The position numbers and the translations under genes were made by a program. The notes beneath the pieces were generated by a model. That model did no database searches. It saw only the letters and a list, made by a program, of their open reading frames with translations, and had not been told where the DNA came from. Positions 14,888-25,100 of a stretch of 60,000 nt of DNA are shown piece by piece. Source of the DNA: Symsagittifera roscoffensis (Eukaryota > Xenacoelomorpha > Acoela > Convolutidae); contig NC_087070.1 in assembly GCF_963678635.1 (NCBI RefSeq), positions 41,423,831 through 41,483,830 on the forward strand, given 5' to 3'. How positions within the stretch are numbered: the first letter of the stretch is position 1; every line of letters starts with the position of its first letter.

Positions 14888-15422
14888 TATTTATTTTTTC
14901 CAACACCTCTCCAACCTGCTGAATTTCAAGCCAGTGGAAATAAAAGTGACCTTGCAAATACCATTTAGACTCATTAAGATAACGGTGGTAAATAATTAAA
15001 TAAACCACCGGAAGTTTTTTGTATTTTGATAGCTTGTTGAAACATAGACGGATTTTTCTCTCCAAGTCTTTATCAACCCATAATGAGTTAAAGTCAAACG
15101 AATAGTCGAAAACGTTTTCATAATCAGCAATATTCAAATCGCTCACAGTGCCATACTTTTGTTTTGTAGAAATGCACCAAGAGATTTGTTGAAGCTCACT
15201 CAAATAAAATTGTTCTTTGAAAATCAACTCGTATTCTTTCTTTGAAATTTCCTTTGCCCTTTCGAGGAAGACGACGTAGCGTTCATTACATAATTTGAAA
15301 AATGAGTTTTTTTCTGCGGTTGAAAACACTCTTAATTGTAAATGTTCATTATCAATATCTTCAGTACACCAAGTTCCCTCTAATTTCATTTTTCTTATTT
15401 CAAAATTTGACAATTTTATCAT
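14853..15422 (-). CDS. Unrecognised accessory protein (189 residues), first gene of the cluster
   Basis: Not recognised. The ATG at 15422 is the first start of the minus-strand cluster. The protein is charged and rich in aromatic residues (Tyr, Phe, Trp), predicted soluble, and without a signal peptide or membrane segment. A hydrophobic strand PVVYLIIYHRYL (about 138-149) and a helix near the C-terminus are the clearest elements. It overlaps the next gene by 35 bases. A TATA-like TATATAAT on the minus strand lies about 150 bases upstream. Confidence 0.6.
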   Translation of the reverse strand: MIKLSNFEIRKMKLEGTWCTEDIDNEHLQLRVFSTAEKNSFFKLCNERYVVFLERAKEISKKEYELIFKEQFYLSELQQISWCISTKQKYGTVSDLNIADYENVFDYSFDFNSLWVDKDLERKIRLCFNKLSKYKKLPVVYLIIYHRYLNESKWYLQGHFYFHWLEIQQVGEVLEKINNEIAKKQSNSY

Positions 15423-15570
15423 TTGGTATATTTTGCCCAGAAACGGCCGCCGCCTTTTGAGAGTAATTTCAATTTACTGCCTTTTCACCATAAAATTTAG
15501 GTCAAGTTAAGGAATTAGTTTACTGCTGCCAACAGTTAAGCTACGCTGCCAAAATGGCCGGCGAATTTTT

Positions 15571-15578
15571 ATTATATA
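15571..15578 (-). promoter_or_regulatory. Possible TATA box for the structural gene cluster
   Basis: The minus strand reads TATATAAT about 150 bases before the first ATG (15422). It is the only TATA-like motif close to the head of the cluster. An AT-rich genome yields such motifs by chance, so support is weak. Confidence 0.3.
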
Positions 15579-15723
15579 CCATAAAAGTCAATTCCCCGTT
15601 CACTAACAAATTTCAACTAGGTCGAAAGTTCATTTACCCTAAACAAGCATAACAATTAATATGATTCATATAATTAATCAGGACCAATAATTAGGACCCC
15701 AAAATTTGGAATTAGAAAGATTT

Positions 15724-15932
15724 TTGTATCGTGTCTCTTGTTGTTAAGCTAAACTTAGCAAGATCCTAAGTAGAGGGTCTTCTGCTTTTTGGGTGGAAAA
15801 TCTCTTTCGTTTACAAAATCCTAGGATGAGGGTCCTCCAAAAAATTAAGGACCCCTTTCCTAGGATTTTGCTTTACGTGAGGACCCCCCCCTTAGGAAGG
15901 ACCCCCCCCTTAGGATCCGGGACACGATACAA
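15724..15932. mobile_element. MITE-like element with 12-bp terminal inverted repeats
   Basis: TTGTATCGTGTC (15724-15735) is repeated exactly in inverse at 15921-15932. The interior has recurring CCTAAG/CTTAGG and GGTCCT/AGGACC pieces and two C-rich runs, with no open frame. No clear target-site duplication was seen. The terminal repeat of a larger element, including the virus-like one, is an alternative. Confidence 0.5.
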
Positions 15933-15961
15933 TACTACTCTGGCAATTTGTTATCAGATGT

Positions 15962-16150
15962 AGCTGCTTTTTTTGTGACTAGTGTTTGTCGTTTGTTAAG
16001 CGTTAGTGGCCGAGGAGCAGGGCGTAAGATTCCAACTCTCAAGGTTGCTGGTTTGAATCCCACACAGCAAAGTTTTACTAATTAGAGCCTTACTTCTATT
16101 TTTTGTTATATCACTTTATAAAGCTGCTTTTTTGTGGCTAGTGTTGTCGC
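15962..16150 (+). repeat. tRNA-derived SINE-like piece flanked by about 30-bp direct repeats
   Basis: A box A-like AGTGGCCGAGGAGCAGGGCG (about 16004-16023) and a box B-like GGTTTGAATCC (16050-16060) lie about 30 bases apart. The acceptor and T stems do not pair, so this is not a working tRNA gene. The motif AGCTGCTTTTTTTGTGACTA recurs with few changes at the two edges (about 15962-15990 and 16123-16150), as would a target-site duplication or a nested insertion. Confidence 0.45.
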
Positions 16151-16407
16151 TAGTGTTTGCGAAGCGCAGCTTTGCCTATGCAAATTCTTGGAAGATGGCC
16201 TGAAATGAAGCTCGAGAATCTTAAAGAGGGAATTCGATGCCAGAATATACACTATAGGCAGTTTTTTGGAATAGCATTTAACGAGTAAGTGTCTTGTAAT
16301 CGGGAATGTACTTTTTTTCACAAACAACTTTTCTTACAAATTTTAATTGCGTTTCTTATTGGCTTTATTATTGAAGCTTACGAACTTTTAGATCCGTTTG
16401 CATTTAG

Positions 16408-16470
16408 GTAGAGGTAACGCCGTCGCCTTTGAATCCTAAGGTTAGGGGTGTGTATTCAATCGAAATTTTC
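16408..16470 (+). repeat. tRNA-like (SINE head) relic
   Basis: A box A-like TAGGTAGAGGTAACGCC and a box B-like GTGTATTCAATCG are spaced as in tRNA genes, but without a consistent cloverleaf. It resembles the tRNA-like pieces near 57.66 kb (shared AGAGGTAACGC). Confidence 0.35.
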
Positions 16471-17208
16471 TGTAAAAGTTGAATTCTCGTAATTTTGTTT
16501 CTGCTCAAGTTTTGTCGGCTTAGTTGCCACATCACAGATTTTGCTTGTGCCAGAGGCATGTTTCCATGTAAATTTAAGTGCAAGTTAAGTAGCCTTATCA
16601 GGCACTTTTAAATTTGTAGGTGCACGTGTTGTTCAATGTAGTTTCAGGGGACTTGAAAACTCTTAAATTTTTGACATTAATTTTTTTGGCTTCATTTGTG
16701 TTTGTTCAAAGATTGTCAGCTTTGTTTCCTCTTCGTTAGTTTCGTTCAGTTGCTTATTTTAAATCAAACGTCTGGTTTCTTTGCTTTACTTAAATTTCTA
16801 CCGAGAATTACAAATATTTTAACTTCGGTAAACTTAGTTTTTTTGAAAAACTTTTTAATTTTTTAGAAGCTTTTATGTTTGCTGTATCGCAAATGATGCG
16901 AAGCTCCGCTTCGCCTCTGTGTTTTATTGTTCTTCTTTTTGACGTTCGGTTTTCTTTCGAAAATCTTGCGTAGAGGACATTTTAAACGAACGAATAGAGG
17001 GGATGGAACAAGAAAGCTTTGTTGTATAACCGAAAAGCAGGCGGATACCGTGTTTTGCATTCATGTGTGCAAATCAGGAAATGGTAGCTCATCAATATTT
17101 TAGAATTGTTTTCACAAATTGTTGGTCAGGCAGCTTGAAAAGTCGGCGAAATCAAGTGCAGGTCTTTCTCGAGGTCAAAATATTTAAAAATCTGGAATGC
17201 GTTTTCAG

Positions 17209-17564
17209 GTGCGGCTATTCAAAAAGTGGCGGCTGCGGAACAGGTGCAGAAACTCAATCAGTCCAATGTCATCCAGTCCAGCAAGTCTGCCTTTTCAAAC
17301 GCGGCTACATACACCAAAACTGGCATCACTTCTATCGGAACTGGCATGAAGTCGGGTCTCAGCAACCTCAACTTTTTCGGGTTCGCTCCGGCTACCGGCG
17401 AGGCAACCCCGGGGGCTTCTGGAGGCACTCACACATCGGGGGGATTGGTTCAGGAAGATTCTAAAAATGACCGAGCATTATTCGCTGGAGGAACAACAGA
17501 TGTGAAGAAAGATGAAAAAGGAACGTCGGCAAATGGTCACGGCGATCAGACTATGGCCACCTAG
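17209..17564 (+). CDS. 3'-terminal coding exon of an unrecognised host gene
   Basis: The exon starts after an acceptor (GCGTTTTCAG, AG at 17207-17208), enters in the third-codon phase (two bases of a split codon) and stays open for 117 codons to TAG at 17562. A polyadenylation signal AATAAA follows at 17591. The peptide is rich in Ala, Gln, Ser, Thr and Gly: an amphipathic Gln/Lys/Ala helix (AAAEQVQKLNQ), then a Ser/Thr/Gly stretch with spaced hydrophobics ending in LNFFGF, then a disordered tail. The middle part could be a lipid-packing-sensing amphipathic helix, but no family is recognised. Upstream exons were not found and may lie left of the virus-like element, which would then sit in this gene's intron. 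Confidence 0.7.
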
Positions 17565-17590
17565 AATAGGAACATCGATGTAATAATTGT

Positions 17591-17596
17591 AATAAA
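17591..17596 (+). terminator. Polyadenylation signal AATAAA
   Basis: A canonical hexamer 27 bases after the stop codon at 17562-17564, supporting this as the final exon of the plus-strand gene. Confidence 0.65.
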
Positions 17597-17599
17597 GTT

Positions 17600-18897
17600 A
17601 ATAATTAGATTCGAAACTTTCATGCTGTAAGTCATTTACATCTTATGGTGTCACGTATTTTGTGTTCTGGGAACAATTTGCATGGGTATGCGTGCTAAGA
17701 ATTGATGGGCCTTCATTTTTATTTCGGTGCAGTGTTCACGGCTTTATGGCGTTAAATACTTTTATCATATCAAAAAGTGGAATTAGATCTCGACTCACGT
17801 ATGGAATTGAAAATCACTAGTGAAAAAGGTATTGGTTCAAAAATGGAATTTAAAAATATTAAATTGTACGAATTGTAGTTAAATTTGTTCCGTTGGACTT
17901 ATCGATTGGTCCGATTCTGTTACTTTATCCTAATTTTATCTCCTGTTTTTGGTAATGTTTATATTTAAGTTTCGCACAGACCTTTGTTTTCTTGTGAAAC
18001 AATAAAACTGTTGAGCGAAATTGATAATTCATCATTGTTAGGTGACTGTTAGGCGAAGACAAAGGTCTGTTTAAATATATAATTGTAAATATATAGTGCT
18101 CTTGAGTATGTGCCTTATGCTACAAATTCTTTAAATCTGGACGCTTTTTTAAAACAGCTCTGTAGTTCAGTGTGTAGGAAAGATATGATTTTGTTTTTAA
18201 GAGTGAACGTGTGAAGACTCTTATATAGGTCGTTCTGATTTTTAGCCTTTTTTAAGGAAAAAGCTCAAATTTGGGTCAATGTGATCGAATTCTTATTTCG
18301 AAATTGGATTTTAGTTTTCAATTTTACCAGCGGATTAAACATTTACCCATTGTTCCAGTTTTCTCAAATTAGGTAAATTTCATCAAAAAAAGGGGCAAGC
18401 CTAAATTTTTTCTTGAAGTTCGAAGAGGTTGTTTTTAAAAACTGAAGTTGTAAATTTTTTGTCAATATTTTTTTTTCTGTTTCTTTTCGTTCATTGACGC
18501 TTTTCCGTTCATTGACTCTTTTCCCGTCAGTCGTCATTGTTTTTAATTTAAAACTTGGCATGGTTTTTTTGAACTATAAAAAACAAGCCATGGAAACTAG
18601 CAGATGAGATTTTGCTTAATTTGTTTTATGTGACAGCTGATTCGGACACGATAGTTGAGAAAAAGATATCAAAAATGTTTTAAGAAAAGGTAATAAAAAT
18701 AGACCCAAGTCGAGTGAATTGAACTTAGATAGACCTGAATGACAAATATCAGCTGCTACATTTCTAGATTGTTTTGTGATCCTCTATTAGCGCTAGTTTT
18801 TTCTTGATGATTGGTGATCGGGATATCCAGAGCATGTTATTGGATTGGAATTGATAATTGTCATATGTTGCATTTTGTCGTTTTAGATATTTTCAAA
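17600..18897. other. Intergenic region before DNAAF11
   Basis: AT-rich, without a coding-looking frame. Just before the DNAAF11 start codon, TTTTGTCGTTTTAG (AG at 18885-18886) has the form of a splice acceptor, so a 5' leader intron or trans-splicing is possible. Confidence 0.5.
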
Positions 18898-19699
18898 ATG
18901 GTATTTATAACCGAAGACCTCATCAGAAAGCGGGCCGAACACAACGAAATGATGCTCTCCACATTAGAAGAAGTATCTCTCCATCAGCAAGAAATCGAGA
19001 AAATCGAGCACATCGACAAATGGTGCAAGGAGCTCAAAATATTATACTTGCAAAGCAACTTGATACCCAAAATTGAAAATTTATCACACCTGAAAAAATT
19101 AGAGTATGTCAATTTAGCTTTGAATAATATTGAAGAGATTGAAGGTCTAGAAAAATGCGAGTGTTTAAAAAAGTTGGATTTGACTGTTAACTTTGTGGGT
19201 AAAATAAGTTCGGTCAAAACTTTGAAAGACAATATCTTTTTGGAAGAGCTATACCTTGTAGGAAACCCGTGCGCTCAGTTTGAAGGTTATCGAGACTACG
19301 TTGCTGCCTGTTTGCCTCAGTTAAAGACTCTAGATGGAACGACTATTGAAACATCTGAACGAATAAAAGCGCAGCAGAATTTCAGGTTCATTGAAAACAA
19401 AATTATCGAGCAAGAAAATGCGTATTTGGTCCAGCGAGAAATCGAGCGTGAAGAAGGTCTGAACGAATTAGAAAGTGCAAAAATTGAAGAAGTTACAGAC
19501 GAAGAGTTTTGGAGCAAGCCAAGTAAGCACACACCCGAAGCTAGATACGAAATTCAGAAAAAGATTGAAAAACAAAATGAAGAGAAAAGTGGCAACAAAA
19601 ACAGATTGGAAGAACTGAAAAAGAAAGCGCCAAGACGAACATTTGACGAGAGAGGGAAACCATTGAATATTAACGAGGCCAAAATTGACTTCCATTTCG
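18898..19699 (+). CDS. DNAAF11: Dynein axonemal assembly factor 11 (LRRC6/tilB family), 5' coding exon
   Basis: DNAAF11 is a cytoplasmic factor needed to preassemble dynein arms of motile cilia. The exon begins [17 protein letters not shown], a close match to the family N-terminus. [17 protein letters not shown] and four leucine-rich repeats follow (residues about 45-135: [44 protein letters not shown]). Then come the LRR cap (about 141-160) and a coiled-coil region (about 165-267) with [15 protein letters not shown] and [13 protein letters not shown]. The exon ends at a donor, TTTCG|GTAAGC (GT at 19700). The C-terminal CS-like domain of the family is missing and was not found up to 60 kb, so either a very long intron follows or the copy is truncated (read-through stops at 19713). 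The ATG at 18898 is chosen by homology. Confidence 0.93.
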
Positions 19700-19997
19700 G
19701 TAAGCGCCACTGATTTCTTAATTATTGGCTAATAACACGAAAACATCATTGATCATAGATTCTTTGTGATTGAATATATCATATTGCGCTTTAGCTTGAC
19801 TGTTAAGGTTATCTTATTCTTGTTTTTAAAACTCTTATATAGGTCGTGATTTTAGGAAAAGTTTTAAATTTTGTTCTGGCTCTGCTAAAGTTTGATTTTT
19901 CGCGGTATGATTTTTGTTTTGTTTTTATGTTCAGTTTATTTCCTATATTAAAAGGAAGGCAAACTCTCAACTATCGAGACTCAAAAGTGTAAAAGTC
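19700..19997 (+). other. Start of the presumed DNAAF11 intron
   Basis: Begins GTAAGC and is AT-rich without coding signs. The first satellite-like sequence begins near 19998. Confidence 0.6.
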
Positions 19998-20560
19998 ACA
20001 AATCTAATGTTTTCTTGTGTTTTTTCAGCATAAAGGTTGTTCTGTGAAACTGGTTGTTAACCTTTTTCTTTTGGTCAGTTTGTCTCTTTAATTTTTTTGG
20101 AAATTATCGATTTCCTCAAAAACTACCCATCCAGATTTGTAATTAAGGGTTTAATCGATTCTTGTGTTTTTTCAGCATAAAGGTTGTTCTGTGAAACTGG
20201 TTGTTAACTTTTTTCTTTTGGTCAGTTTGTCTCTTTAATTTTTTTGGAGAGTAAAAGCACAATTAAGGTTCAGATTTGGTTGTTTTGAAGATCTTGATGA
20301 TCTACAATTTTTTCGTGTCGAAAATGAATTCCCTCTCAATGAATCCCCTCTTTGATTTAATGATTTTAACAATGATCTGAGATTTTGTGTTTTTTGCGAT
20401 AAAGACTCTAACATCATTGCCCCTGTGAAGTTGTTGTTTTTTATCAGATTATTTTGTTCATTGTTTTAAAAACCTTGTTCAATTTTTTGAAACTGAATGG
20501 CAAAGTAATATCCAGAATCTATTGCATTAATAATTCCTGTTTGATTTATTAAACAGTTAT
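19998..20560 (+). repeat. Detached left fragment of the satellite, interrupted by a piece of another repeat
   Basis: Satellite sequence with TTTTTTCAGCATAAAGG appears at about 20024 and again at about 20170. Between the two (about 20103-20160) lies a fragment of the 170-bp repeat found at 20790-21480 (CGATTTCCTCAAAAACTACC). About 85 bases of satellite are duplicated on its two sides, as if by template switching or unequal exchange. Confidence 0.75.
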
Positions 20561-20592
20561 TATGAAAACGTTTTTTTTTCCAGATGAGATCT

Positions 20593-20594
<2 letters not shown>

Positions 20595-20627
<33 letters not shown>
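20595..20627 (+). repeat. T33 homopolymer
   Basis: Thirty-three consecutive T residues within a T-rich spacer between two repeat families. Confidence 0.95.
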
Positions 20628-20628
<1 letters not shown>

Positions 20629-20789
20629 AGACGCTTTTTCGAAAAATTCGCTTTTCCAAAAAACTACCCGTCAGATTCTCATAAAAGTGGTACCAATGGA
20701 TTCAGTAGCGTTTCACCTACCTGCCTGCATAAAATTTAGGGCAATTTTTACCCTACCCCACCCCCTACGGTCTTAGAAAAGCTTCACAA

Positions 20790-21480
20790 CTCGGTACTTT
20801 TTTCACTTTTTGCCCATTTTTTCGGAAATTTTCGATTTCCTCAAAAACTACCCGTTCAGATTTGGAATTAAGGGTTTAATCGATAGAAATGGTTGTAGGA
20901 AACTCCCATGCACAAGCGGCTGGTCCCTAATTTGCTTAGGGGAAGAGCTATAGACTTAAGAAAAGTCACTTTTTTGATTTTTTTGCCTATTTTTTCGGAA
21001 ATTATCGATTTCCTCAAAAACTACTCATCCAGATTTGGAATCAAGGGTTTAATCGATAGACCAGGTTGTAGGAAACTCCCCCGCACAAGCGGCTGGTCCT
21101 TAACTTGCCTAGGGGAAGAGCTATAGACTTAGGAAAAGTCACTTTTTTGGCCTTTTTTCAAATCTTTCCGATTTCCTCAAAAACTTCCCGTCCAGATTTG
21201 GGATTAAGGGTTTAATCGATAGACCAGGTTGCAGGAACCCCCCCCTACTCAAACGGCTCGTCCCTAATTTGTCTAGGGGAAGAGCTATACACTTAGGAAT
21301 AGTCAATTTTTCGGTTTTTAGGCCATTTTTTCAAACTTTTTCGATTTCTTCAAAAACTACCCATCCAGATTTGGGATTAAGGGTTTAATCGATAGACCAG
21401 GTTGTAGGAAACTCCCCTGCCCAAGCGGCTGGTCCTTAATTTGTCTCGGGGAAGAGCTGTACACTTAGGAAAAGTTTTTT
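20790..21480 (+). repeat. Short tandem array, about 170-bp unit, four copies
   Basis: CGATTTC-CTCAAAAACT landmarks lie at about 20833, 21006, 21169 and 21342 (spacing 173, 163, 173). Each unit carries AAGGGTTTAATCGATAGA, AGGAA-CTCCC and AAGCGGCTGGTCC. An older, partial unit may precede it at 20640-20790. It is unrelated to the main satellite except for the fragment inserted near 20.1 kb. Confidence 0.88.
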
Positions 21481-22156
21481 TAAAAGTTTTTTTGGCATTG
21501 GAACAAAGATTCAATATACTTATTGTGTGTATTTTTTAGACAATGGAGTCCGCTATGCTTACGTTTTCTCGCTTTTGCTTGGTGCTATTGGCTTTGTGTT
21601 GAGTTTTTTTGTATGGTTCGAAGAAGTCCAACGAGAAGTTGCACGAGTTACGCTAGTTCTCTTTAATCAGGTCGGTTTGTTCCAGAACGTTTTTGTGATG
21701 TCGTTTATAGTCAACATATTATAGTCATATTTGCACTGCACACAATTACCTTGCTACATTGGTTTACAAAACTCATCCGAAATCAATCTGCGATTTCGCT
21801 AACCTTACACCCCCCACCCACATTTTTTCAAACTCGTTTTTTCAATCAAACAAAAAGCGCTAGCTAATTCGATTTCATCAAAAATTTGTATATTGTTTTT
21901 TCTGAAATAACCAAACAGGTCTCTCCAGCTTCCAGCTGGGCCCCTATTGTCTAGAGAAACGCCTATGGACTTGAAAAGTTCCCTCATGAAAACTTTTTAC
22001 CAAAGCGTTACCAATGAATGCATAAGCTTCTCTTTCACTTTTTTGCGTAGGAAGGGAGCTATCGACTTGAGAAACCTGAAATTTTAAAACAATTTTAAAA
22101 TAATCAATATTAAAATAATCAAACAGGTCTCTCCAGCTTTCAGCTGGGCCCCTAGT
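21481..22156. other. Spacer with a two-copy GC-richer motif
   Basis: No gene seen. The segment AAACAGGTCTCTCCAGCTT followed by CAGCTGGGCCCCTA occurs twice (about 21914 and 22120). The rest (21480-21860) is unremarkable. Confidence 0.55.
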
Positions 22157-25100
22157 TTTCTTGAATAACTTTGTTTTTGTGATGAAAACGGATTCCATTT
22201 GAAGAAGTGATTTTCCAAAAAGTCTGATCTTTTGTGAAGCTTCTGATTATCTTTTTTTTTTCTAATTTAGTCCATGGGTCCTTTGTTTAGTTTATCTCTT
22301 TTGATTTTTTTGGAGACTAAACGCACAATTAAGATTCAGATTTGATTGCTTTGAAAATAAGATGATCTACAATTTTTTCCTGTCGAAAATGGATTCCCTC
22401 TCAACTGAGTTTTTCATCAATCTGTTTTAGTTGTGATTACTTCGATTCTCCTTTGTATATTATCTGTTTAAAATGAGTTTATAGCTCCTTTCTACAGTTA
22501 CTTAAAGTGTTTTCTCAAATAGTAATTCAAATTAGTATTTTTTGCATTTTGATTTAAATTTAAGTTATTGGTTGATTGATTGATTCCTAATTTTCTACCA
22601 AGGTTCAGTTCGATAAAGTGTTTTTTTTTGTGTTAAAACTTTCAGTGATGTTTTAGGAATCTCTTTGATGTAATGATTTGAAAAAATGATCAGAGATTTT
22701 GTGTTTTTTTGCAAAAAAAGTGCGAAACTTTTTTTACCCCTGTGAAGTTGTTGTTTTTTATCAGATTATTTTGTTCATTGTTTTAAAAACCTTGTTCAAT
22801 TATTTGAAACTGAATGGCAAGATAATGTCCAGAATCGATTGCATTAATAATTTTCTTGAATAACTTTAATTTTGTGATGAAAACGGATTCCCTTTGAAGA
22901 AGTGATTTTCCAAAAAGTCTGATCGGTTGTGAAGCTTCTGATTATCTTTTTTTTTTCTAATTTAGTCCATGGGTCCTTTGTTTAGTTTGTCTCTTTTGAT
23001 TTTTTGAAGACTAAAAGCACAATTAAGGTTCAGATTTGATTGTTTTGAAGACTTGATGATCTACAATTTTTTCCTGTCGAAAATGGATTCCCTCCCAACT
23101 GAGTTTTTCATCAAAATGTTTTAGTTGTGATTACTTCGATTCTCCTTTGTATATTATCTGTTTGAAATGAGTTTATAGCTCCTTTCTACAGTTACTTGAA
23201 GTGTTTTCTCAAATAGTAATTCAAATTAGTGTTTTTTGCATTTTGATTTAAATTTAAGTTATTGGTTGATTGATTGATTCTTAATTTTCTACCAAGGTAC
23301 AGTTCGATTAAGTGTTTTTTTGTGTTAAAACTTTCAGTGATGTTTTAGGAATCTCTTTGATGTAATGATTTAAACAATGATCTGAGATTTTGTGTTTTTT
23401 GCAAAAAAGTCCGAAACTTTTTTTACCCCTGTGAAGTTGTTGGTTTTTATCAGATTATTTTGTTCATTGTTTTAAAAACCTTGTTCAATTATTTGAAACT
23501 GATTGCCAAAATAATGTCCAGAATCGATTGCATTAATAATTTTCCTGAATAACTTTATTTTTGTTATGAAAACGGATTCTCTTTGAAGAAGTGATTTTCC
23601 AAAAAGTCTGATCGGTTGTGAAGCTTCTGATTATCTTTTTTTTTTCTGATTTAGTCCATGGTTCCTTTGTTTAGTTTGTCTCTTTTGATTTTTTGAAGAC
23701 CAAAAGCACAATTAAGGTTCAGATTTGATTGTTTTGAAGACTTGATGATCTACAATTTTTTCCTGTCGAAAATGGATTCCCTCCCAACTGAATTTTTCAT
23801 CAAAATGTTCTAGTTGTGATTACTTCGATTCTCCTTTGTATATTATCTGTTTGAAATGAGTTTATAGCTCCTTTCTACAGTTATTTAAAGTGTTTTCTCA
23901 AATAGTAATTCAAATTAGTGTTTTTTGCGTTTTGATTTAAATTTAAGTTATTGGTTGATTGATTGATTCTTAATTTTCTATAAAGGTTCAGTTCGATAAA
24001 GTGTTTTTTTGTGTTAAAACTTTCAGTGATCTTTTAGGAATCTCTTTGATGTAATGATTTAAACAATGATCTGAGATGTTGTGTTTTTTTGCAAAAAAAA
24101 GTCCGAAACTTTTTTTTACCCCTGTGAAGATGTTGTTTTTTATCAGATTATTTTGTTCATTGTTTTAAAAACCTTGTTCAATTATTTGAAACTGATTGCC
24201 AAAATAATGTTCAGAATCGATTGCATTAATAATTTTCCTGAATAACTTTATTTTTGTGATGAAAACGGATTCTCTTTGAAGAAGTGATTTTCCAAAAAGT
24301 CTGATCGGTTGTGAAGCTTCTGATTATCTTTTGTTTTTTTTTCTAATTTCGTCCATGGTTCCTTTGTTTAGTTTGTCTCTTTTGATTTTTTCAAGACTAA
24401 AAGCACAATTAAGGTTCAGATTTGATTGTTTTGAAGACTTGATGATCTACATTTTTTTCCTGTCGAAAATGGATTCCCTCCCAACTGAGTTTTTCATCAA
24501 AATGTTTTAGTTGTGATTACTTCGATTCTCTTTTGTATATTATCTGTTTGAAATGAGTTTATAGCTCCTTTCTACAGTTACTTAAAGTGTTTTCTCAAAT
24601 AGTAATTCAAATTAGTTTTTTTTTGCATTTTGATTTAAATTTAAGTTATTGGTTGATTGATTGATTCTTAATTTTCTACCAAGGTTCAGTTCGATAAAGT
24701 GTATTTTTTTGTGTTAAAACTTTCAGTGATGTTTTAGGAATCTTTTTGATGTAATGATTTAAATAATGATCTGAGATTTTGTGTTTTTTTTGCAAAAAAG
24801 TCCGAAACTTTTTTTACCCCTGTGAAGTTGTTGTTTTTTATCAGATTATTTTGTTCTTTGTTTTAAAAACCTTGTTCAATTATTTGAAACTGAATGGCAA
24901 AATAATGTCCAGAATCGATTGCATTAATAATTTTCTTGAATAACTTTATTTTTGTGATGAAAACGGATTCCCTTTGAAGAAGTTATTTTCCAAAAAGTCT
25001 GATCGTTTGTGAAGCTTCTGATTATTTTTGTTTTCTAATTTAGTCCATGGGTCCTTTGTTTAGTTTGTCTCTTTTGATTTTTTGAAGACTAAAAGCACAA

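Larger units (their letters stand above)
1..15422 (-). mobile_element. Maverick/Polinton (adintovirus-type) integrated virus-like element, left end cut off by the window
   Basis: The stretch carries the hallmark gene set of this class: protein-primed family B DNA polymerase, retrovirus-type integrase, FtsK/HerA packaging ATPase, adenain-like cysteine protease, double-jelly-roll major capsid and single-jelly-roll minor capsid proteins. All core genes read on the minus strand and all are open, so it looks like a recent insertion rather than a fossil. The left terminus lies beyond base 1, because the polymerase is cut there. The right terminus was not located: the first gene starts at 15422, and terminal repeats could extend some hundred bases beyond it. 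An accessory module at 3529-7233 is bounded by inverted repeats. Assignment to Maverick/Polinton or to adintoviruses is partly a matter of naming; the element could be a provirus or a transposon. Confidence 0.93.
15423..17208. other. Non-coding stretch between the element and the first host exon
   Basis: I see no gene. It holds the possible upstream control region of the cluster, a MITE-like element (15724-15932), a tRNA-like sequence flanked by direct repeats (15962-16150), a second tRNA-like sequence (16408-16470) and short GC-rich palindromes (GCGAAGC/GCTTCGC near 16898-16915). The right terminus of the virus-like element should lie at the start of this stretch but was not identified. Confidence 0.5.

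Noticed and set aside
1-15422. Retrotransposon or retrovirus
   Set aside because: The integrase is retrovirus-like, but there is no reverse transcriptase, gag or LTR, while polymerase, capsid and packaging genes define the Polinton class.
16004-16070. Functional tRNA-Leu or tRNA-Ser gene
   Set aside because: The D-arm and box B resemble such tRNAs, but the stems fail and no anticodon loop can be set with confidence.
17063-17464. Plus-strand open frame of 133 codons overlapping the terminal exon
   Set aside because: It crosses the splice acceptor in another frame and has poor composition; the frame with the polyadenylation signal just downstream of its stop is preferred.
18811-18897. Upstream extension of DNAAF11 from a TTG
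   Set aside because: The family N-terminus matches from the ATG at 18898, and an acceptor-like TTTTAG lies between.
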